In this document: piece by piece, positions 6,801 to 8,485 of the stretch
Layout of the letters: each line of letters starts with the position of its first letter
Position numbering within the stretch: position 1 is the first letter of the stretch
DNA from: an uncultured Collinsella sp.
GTDB lineage: Bacteria; Actinomycetota; Coriobacteriia; Coriobacteriales; Coriobacteriaceae
Assembly: GCA_934630855.1 (NCBI GenBank)
Contig: CAKTWW010000058.1
Coordinates: forward strand, 1 to 8,485
DNA: 8,485 nucleotides
Direction: 5' to 3'
Program-made: the position numbers and the translations under genes
Notes under the pieces: generated by a model
The model's input: the letters and a program-made list of their open reading frames with translations, nothing else
Database searches by the model: none
What the model was told of the DNA's origin: nothing

Positions 6801-8485
6801 CCGCTTGAATTGCAGCGCCGTCATAGGCAGTCTGAAGCTCCGCATCCACATACCAGCCATCGAATTCATAGCCGGCCTTGGTGGGATCGGTCAGTGCGGG
6901 AACTGTCCCCTCTGCCACCTGAAGCACATCAAGCATGCGCCCATCCGCAGGATCAACCAGCTTCACAGTGTAAGTTTCCGGAACGATCTCTTCCCACTGT
7001 GCGGTGAACTTCATATCGCCGGTCACAAGCACCTTTGCGCCTGCGTCATAGACCAGCGTTGTTGCGGCATTCTTCCAGCCCTTGAACACATAGCCCGTTC
7101 TGGTGGGTGCGTCATACAGGGTCACGGTGTCGCCATAGCTTGCGGTCATGGTGTCGTCCATGCCTTCGCCCTGATTCAGGCTGAACTTCACCTCAAACTG
7201 CTGAGGAACAAATGCCGCATAAACGGTGGTATCCTGAGTGATTTCTGCGTCAAAGTCAAATGCGTCGCCGTTTTCATCGTTCCAGCCGTCAAAGGTATAG
7301 CCGTCCTTGCTGGGTGCTGCGGGCTTTGCGGCCTTGGCGCCCTTCTGGATCAGCTGTACATCATAGAGAATGCCGGTGGCTTCGTCGGTGAATTTCACCA
7401 GCGCAAAGTTCCGAAGCTCCGATACAAACTGACCGGTGATCTTTACGTCGCTGGCCGGCATGGTGAACTGATAGGTGTAGGTATAAACGCCCTTCGCCGC
7501 ATCATACTCCACGCTCTGGAGATCGGTGGTCACCGCATCAGTCGTCTCACCTGCGCCATTGACTGCGGCAACTGCCACAGAGAGCAGGTTATACTGTGCC
7601 TTAGAGGTCACCTGGAAGGTAACCCGCTGACCAGTAGCCGCCTTCACAACCGCCGCAGGTGTTGTAACGATCAGGTCAGGGGTCACTGTCTGAGGCTCGT
7701 CATCCACCAGCACTTCCTTGGTGATGTCATATTCCTGCGCATCGCAAGTCAGCTGATAGGTCTTATTCTCGGTAATATTCGCAATGTCTTCGCCGGGAGC
7801 AACAATCTCGTTGGCATCCGCCTGATTCACCCACTGATAGGTGTAGCCGTCCTCGGCGTAATCCGGCGCCGTTACGGTGCCGCCGTGCTCTACGGTCTTG
7901 TAGGCCACGATTGCATTGTCCGCCTCGAAGATTACCACATAGCTGTTCTTTCCAGTCTCCGCCTGAATGGTGACATCATAAGCGGGCATGGTAAACTCAT
8001 AGCTTACCGCGCCGGTATTTGCGTCAAAGCCGGTAACGGTAGGTGCGATAGCCGCAACCGTATCGTCGCCCGTTGCTTCTACATAGCAGTTGGAAATGGT
8101 GCTTCCCTCAGCGGGGGTCAGGGTAAAGGAAACCTTCTCCCCAGCCTTGGCAGTTGCCGCAAAGCCGGAGGCCAGCCCCGATGCGTCCGCAACGTTGTAA
8201 TCCACAGCGCTGAAAATCGCATAGAAGGTGGTATCCTGATCGATCACCGTGCCGTCAGCCAGCGCATCGCCGGTGCCGTCGGCCTTGGTGTTCCACTCCA
8301 CGAAGCCATATCCGGCCTCCGGAGTCAAAACGGGCGCGTCAGCTACGTCAATGGTAGCACCCTCTGTCACGGTCTTTGTACCGGCTACGTTGTTGCCGTT
8401 CATAAAGGTAACCGTTTTGCTGCCCGGCAAAGCCTTCGCAGTTACCGTAACCGTGACGTCCTCAGCGGGCATGGTGAACATGCAC
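862..8485 (-). CDS. Giant SLH-anchored surface protein with InlB-type repeats (N-terminus outside window)
   Basis: One frame runs from the right edge to the TAA at 862-864. The first ATG (8479-8481) is not a credible start: it lies inside the end of a repeat (FTMPAEDVTV), the preceding codon is an in-frame Cys, and there is no signal peptide. Residues below count that Met as 1. Residues 23-2346 are almost wholly two repeat classes: A (GYxFxGW core, about 57-75 residues, 12 copies) and B (usually about 75-110 residues, ending F-x-M-P-A-x-D-V-T-V, 15 complete copies plus a fragment). Residues 2353-2539 are three SLH domains. InlB B-repeats are known as small beta-rich domains of exported surface proteins. 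With C-terminal SLH domains that bind cell-wall polymer, this looks like a long stalk or adhesin. There are few Cys (about ten) and no LPxTG signal. I see no transmembrane segment, catalytic domain, frameshift or internal stop. Ligand and N-terminal domain are unknown. It converges on another SLH gene and has its own terminator. Confidence 0.93.
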   Translation of the reverse strand, partial: CMFTMPAEDVTVTVTAKALPGSKTVTFMNGNNVAGTKTVTEGATIDVADAPVLTPEAGYGFVEWNTKADGTGDALADGTVIDQDTTFYAIFSAVDYNVADASGLASGFAATAKAGEKVSFTLTPAEGSTISNCYVEATGDDTVAAIAPTVTGFDANTGAVSYEFTMPAYDVTIQAETGKNSYVVIFEADNAIVAYKTVEHGGTVTAPDYAEDGYTYQWVNQADANEIVAPGEDIANITENKTYQLTCDAQEYDITKEVLVDDEPQTVTPDLIVTTPAAVVKAATGQRVTFQVTSKAQYNLLSVAVAAVNGAGETTDAVTTDLQSVEYDAAKGVYTYTYQFTMPASDVKITGQFVSELRNFALVKFTDEATGILYDVQLIQKGAKAAKPAAPSKDGYTFDGWNDENGDAFDFDAEITQDTTVYAAFVPQQFEVKFSLNQGEGMDDTMTASYGDTVTLYDAPTRTGYVFKGWKNAATTLVYDAGAKVLVTGDMKFTAQWEEIVPETYTVKLVDPADGRMLDVLQVAEGTVPALTDPTKAGYEFDGWYVDAELQTAYDGAAIQADTVLYAGFTAKAATLVFNVDGGTHVDPIDTAYGEVVTLPDAPEKDGYDFAGWKHNTAKTIYAAGESYKVGGSATFTAQWTPKTYTVSFEADGKVIEQRQVANNTSTIAPAAPAKEGYAFIGWKNGNETVGAYEATGAVNGDTTYTAEYEKQTYTITYNLVGGTSAAAPATSAQYGDRITLAAAPSRAGYVFVGWQNQHGALYDAEADGYEVTENTTFTALWQTAEKILVKFKDGDGRLCNVFYVNAGDSITVPEAPAKTGYTFQGWYRSNESLSAGTTYVVPEDDDHVIVFNAKWIGDTFKLHVDGQNCESIKLTYKGTVNEAIDNNNLPSLEAGSPVSVAVEPKSGFAVSEVYYTTNEEIDGSVVTVKTPVAADQNGRYSFKMPAAETTLHVICVKNVYSVTAVPGANTELTILDANGDATASPAEAEVGTSVQVAVKTDQGYGLETITVKAGANYLPISLVRTETDGTMIYTFVMPASDVTVATAAQKDVYTVQFVDYDNALLKTTAVQNGETVDETEIPTPAARAGYTFSGWEVFDNAAGTWSKVNDVKTMVIRDNTVLRACYEAETYTITRAADYAAELDELTAMAPGNVNVNFAAGNGGSASAAVQTGETVTLTAVPSPKYNVTGVTVTTKAGGAVYLKLVSYDAATGAYVYQFEMPADDVSINAYTEAKTYSVSVNEIPAEGGDYTINGYQTANLPVKQGEQAEIQITAAPGYTIASVKATYTVDGGNQGVAFDQTYTDTTETTASFKMVGYDVNVEITYQKESYTVTAWVADHGEITVSKDGGTTFAQTLDDANVGDKIMVKLHADEGYTPLTSRLAITAGNDLITANFFQVDAAGDYYYEFTMPASDVDVFCEFSADAHNVIAERTIDGGQVWVGETKANIAPFLTGEEAVVRVIPDKGYRIADLTYEDGNNSATAPYFKLYKLDELGNKEYIYDSSKTAYNEKYANPVQGYSPIGVTVQDNGDGSYTYTIDSMPGYDVYVETEFVKVDFTVDITTKAGANGTTTVGFGGDDGDYAEDNLQENDLTEVHVGDSVYVKMSPADGYGLKKLNITYKDAGGKIKYINPTVVQSGMNKNQEVWSEYVVVFEMPAADVTVSTEYTKEHYFVVFKDWDGTELKTQSGVDYMDHPTAPAKAPTRDGYTFAGWTSTYTTPNVTDATEDMSQFNITQDTEIVAVYTINSYDILYTPADLSEGKHGAVAGTNNAEYQELVTFTATPETGYMVDQVKATYTAADGTVKDIDFKSSSETAIDSVDTKAVTYTFDMPACKNGTTVNVSVTFKPKTYEVTADYDAAKASIELTGNGTTAAAVNADTASQVRVKITPAIGYELDTLTYTYKTADGAEKEDTLSRIYAGGVYTADFTMPASDVTVKATFKAIRYQVIAAPVAKGGEILVDTPEVDYNAEASFTVTPEEGYMIESVVATYMDAAGEKQTITFTETPADLVAGGTYKFIMPENDVTVTAVFAERNYLVTVDLQGSGEIRLDDKDTLSYGYDYKDEVTLTVTPDEGWEIKSVDSAEATVTDNQDGTYTFTMPAKDVTVHVVLEKIGYTVSTKVIGEANGGTVTASKNIANVGDNISAEVTASYGYDLVGVVVTGDSGQVYNVDKSEDGKYYFTMPAENVTITAEFAKHQYTVVFKDWDGKVLSSQQVPYQAAATAPETPAREGYTFVRWDTDYNSVTKDLIITAVYTINSHTADTHAISFTGAEHGTIQLMAGNEANYGERVVFTADPDDGWRVENVAVTTKSGKAVTVARTALDANYRATYTFTMPDEDVDITVRFVLHGSSYFTDIRTDMWCYDAVTFVADRGYFKGVSETLFAPNMNMNRGMFVAVLGRIANVDVTQYTQASNFSDVNNNAYYAPYVQWGVENGIVKGFTDGTFRPSELITREQMAALMHRFCTVQGYNLPVDNANFMDRYTDLDKISGWAYDDVEWVVSVGLMRGKTNNTIDPRSYATRAQVAQVIKNMADKVLFQ
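870..1425 (-). other. Three SLH domains anchoring the giant protein
   Basis: SLH1 spans residues 2353-2406, SLH2 2415-2468 and SLH3 2481-2536. SLH1 opens YFTDIRTDMWCYDAV and has MNRGM at the usual TRAE position. SLH2 is the most canonical, with FSDV, GFTDGTFRP and ITREQ. SLH3 is degenerate in its turn (GKTNNTIDP) but keeps ATRAQ. The Arg of the polymer-binding motif is present in all three. The module follows the last class B repeat after the short linker LHGSS. Confidence 0.93.
1444..1689 (-). repeat. Class B repeat 15, next to the SLH module
   Basis: Residues 2265-2346, from HAISFTGAEHG to FTMPDEDVDITVRF. It has the class B pattern: an opening beta strand, a G-x-I strand, a D-D-G-W-x-V segment, and the closing M-P-x-x-D-V-x-I-T-V strand. 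It is the last repeat before the anchor. Confidence 0.8.
1473..1495. repeat. 23-base direct repeat over a class B M-P-A/D closing motif
   Basis: Differs from 2178-2200 at one base (G/A). The two code for the Y-T-F-T-M-P closing strand of class B repeats 15 and 13. The shorter core GGCATGGTGAA recurs near 1930, 4247, 7460 and 8470, so this is the most conserved nucleotide word of the gene. Confidence 0.8.
1717..1887 (-). repeat. Class A repeat 12 (short copy)
   Basis: Residues 2199-2255, opening YTVVFKDWDGK, core EGYTFVRW, closing IITAVY. At 57 residues it is the shortest class A unit; most are about 70. The core has R in place of the usual G before W. Its opening is nearly identical in DNA to that of class A repeat 11. 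Confidence 0.82.
1857..1882. repeat. 26-base direct repeat, copy 1
   Basis: Matches 3438-3463 at 25 of 26 positions (one T/C change). It encodes the V-F-K-D-W-D-G opening of class A repeat 12; the partner encodes the same peptide in repeat 11. The copies start 1,581 bases apart in the same orientation. Confidence 0.85.
1900..3237 (-). repeat. Class B repeats 10-14, five in tandem
   Basis: Residues 1749-2194. Units open at YDILYTPA, YEVTADYD, YQVIAAPV, YLVTVDLQ and YTVSTKVI, and close at FDMPACKNG, FTMPASDVTV, FIMPENDVTV, FTMPAKDVTV and FTMPAENVTI. Each has a central T-P-x-x-G-Y/W or similar segment before the closing strand. Repeat 10 is aberrant: CKNGTT replaces the D-V step of its closing motif. 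Confidence 0.82.
2178..2200. repeat. 23-base direct repeat, second copy
   Basis: Partner of 1473-1495 with a single mismatch. It encodes Y-T-F-T-M-P-A in class B repeat 13, just after N-Q-D-G. Confidence 0.8.
3250..3468 (-). repeat. Class A repeat 11
   Basis: Residues 1672-1744, opening YFVVFKDWDGT, core DGYTFAGW, closing TEIVAVY. It separates two five-unit runs of class B repeats and is the closest relative of class A repeat 12. Confidence 0.85.
3438..3463. repeat. 26-base direct repeat, copy 2
   Basis: Partner of 1857-1882 with one mismatch, in the same orientation. It lies at the start of class A repeat 11. A further exact 14-base match (3239-3252 and 1706-1719) covers the V-Y-T-I-N-S exit of the same two units. 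Confidence 0.85.
3481..5091 (-). repeat. Class B repeats 5-9, five in tandem
   Basis: Residues 1131-1667. Units open at YTITRAAD, YSVSVNEI, YTVTAWVA, HNVIAERT and FTVDITTK. Closings are FEMPADDVSI, FKMVGYDVNV, FTMPASDVDV, SMPGYDVYV and FEMPAADVTV. Repeat 6 lacks the P-A of the closing motif. Repeat 8 is enlarged to about 127 residues by an insert. This is the most divergent class B run. Confidence 0.8.
5104..5325 (-). repeat. Class A repeat 10
   Basis: Residues 1053-1126, opening YTVQFVDYDNA, core AGYTFSGW, closing NTVLRACY. It is a solitary class A unit between class B repeats 4 and 5. Confidence 0.85.
5338..5904 (-). repeat. Class B repeats 3 and 4
   Basis: Residues 860-1048. Repeat 3 opens FKLHVDGQ and closes FKMPAAETTLHV, so it has lost the D-V pair. 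Repeat 4 opens YSVTAVPG and closes FVMPASDVTV. They follow directly on the seven-unit class A block. Confidence 0.8.
5917..7407 (-). repeat. Class A repeats 3-9, seven in tandem
   Basis: Residues 359-855, about 71 residues per unit. The cores in order are DGYTFDGW, TGYVFKGW, AGYEFDGW, DGYDFAGW, EGYAFIGW, AGYVFVGW and TGYTFQGW. Each unit opens with a strand such as YTVSFEADG and closes with an aromatic strand: VYAAF, FTAQW, LYAGF, FTAQW, YTAEY, FTALW, FNAKW. This is the clearest InlB B-repeat (Listeria-Bacteroides repeat) array in the window and the only long run of this class. Confidence 0.9.
7426..7731 (-). repeat. Class B repeat 2
   Basis: Residues 251-352, opening YDITKEVLVDDE and closing FTMPASDVKITGQF. 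It is slightly long (about 102 residues) and sits between class A repeat 2 and the seven-unit class A block. Confidence 0.78.
7744..7941 (-). repeat. Class A repeat 2 (divergent)
   Basis: Residues 181-246, opening YVVIFEADN. The core is DGYTYQWV, where the usual F-x-G-W has become Y-Q-W. It closes KTYQLTC. Placed in class A by its opening, its T-V-x-x-G-x-x-V-T-A-P segment and its length. Confidence 0.7.
7957..8199 (-). repeat. Class B repeat 1
   Basis: Residues 95-175, opening YNVADASGLASG, with LTPAEGSTI in the middle and closing FTMPAYDVTIQAE. Confidence 0.78.
8212..8415 (-). repeat. Class A repeat 1
   Basis: Residues 23-90, opening TVTFMNGNN, core AGYGFVEWNTK, with D-G-T-x-I-D-Q-D-T-T-F-Y-A-I-F as the closing part. 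Before it (8419-8485) lies the end of another class B unit, FTMPAEDVTVTVT, showing that the repeat region continues beyond the window. Confidence 0.82.

Noticed and set aside
6387..6869. 160-codon open frame on the minus strand in another frame
   Set aside because: It is a shadow of the repeat-coding frame, with Pro/Arg/Ser-rich composition typical of frame-shifted GC-rich DNA and no domain pattern. The other short overlapping frames (1631-1867, 3233-3544, 3819-4073, 4377-4586 on the minus strand, 6810-7007 on the plus) are rejected likewise.
8479..8481. ATG at 8479-8481 as the start of the giant gene
   Set aside because: It lies within the end of a class B repeat, has no signal peptide after it, and the frame remains open to the edge.
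1444..8485. Regularly spaced similar DNA words suggesting a CRISPR array or satellite DNA
   Set aside because: The periodicity is about 170-300 bases, the words are imperfect, and they are fully explained by coding for repeated protein domains.

Overview
The window holds the facing 3' ends of two genes that code for S-layer-homology (SLH) anchored surface proteins. Both genes are cut by a window edge. The SLH modules (three copies in each protein), the moderately GC-rich coding sequence and the InlB/Listeria-Bacteroides type surface repeats fit a Gram-positive, probably gut-associated Clostridia genome of the Oscillospiraceae/Ruminococcaceae kind. This placement is inferred from protein style only; no rRNA or marker gene is present.

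Layout. Bases 2-559 (+) are the last 185 codons of a protein ending in three SLH domains. A 302-base convergent intergenic region follows (560-861). It has a strong intrinsic terminator for the + gene (591-626), a strong one for the - gene (774-814), a hairpin just after the - stop codon (824-853), and no convincing gene. From 862 to the right edge (-) runs one uninterrupted reading frame of more than 2,540 codons. Its N-terminus lies beyond base 8485.

The giant protein is a chain of two repeat classes. Class A carries the G-Y-x-F-x-G-W core of the InlB B-repeat (Listeria-Bacteroides repeat, Flg_new family). Class B ends in a variant of F-x-M-P-A-x-D-V-T-V and resembles the divergent InlB B-repeat family. 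By reading, there are 12 class A units and 15 complete plus one partial class B units. N to C the order is (B), A, B, A, B, seven A in tandem, B, B, A, five B, A, five B, A, B, then three SLH domains. The likely picture is a very long stalk fixed to secondary cell-wall polymer by its C-terminal SLH domains and displaying whatever lies at the unseen N-terminus.

I see no enzyme, mobile element, CRISPR array, RNA gene or regulatory system. The interest lies in the repeat architecture, in traces of internal duplication, and in two SLH genes placed tail to tail.
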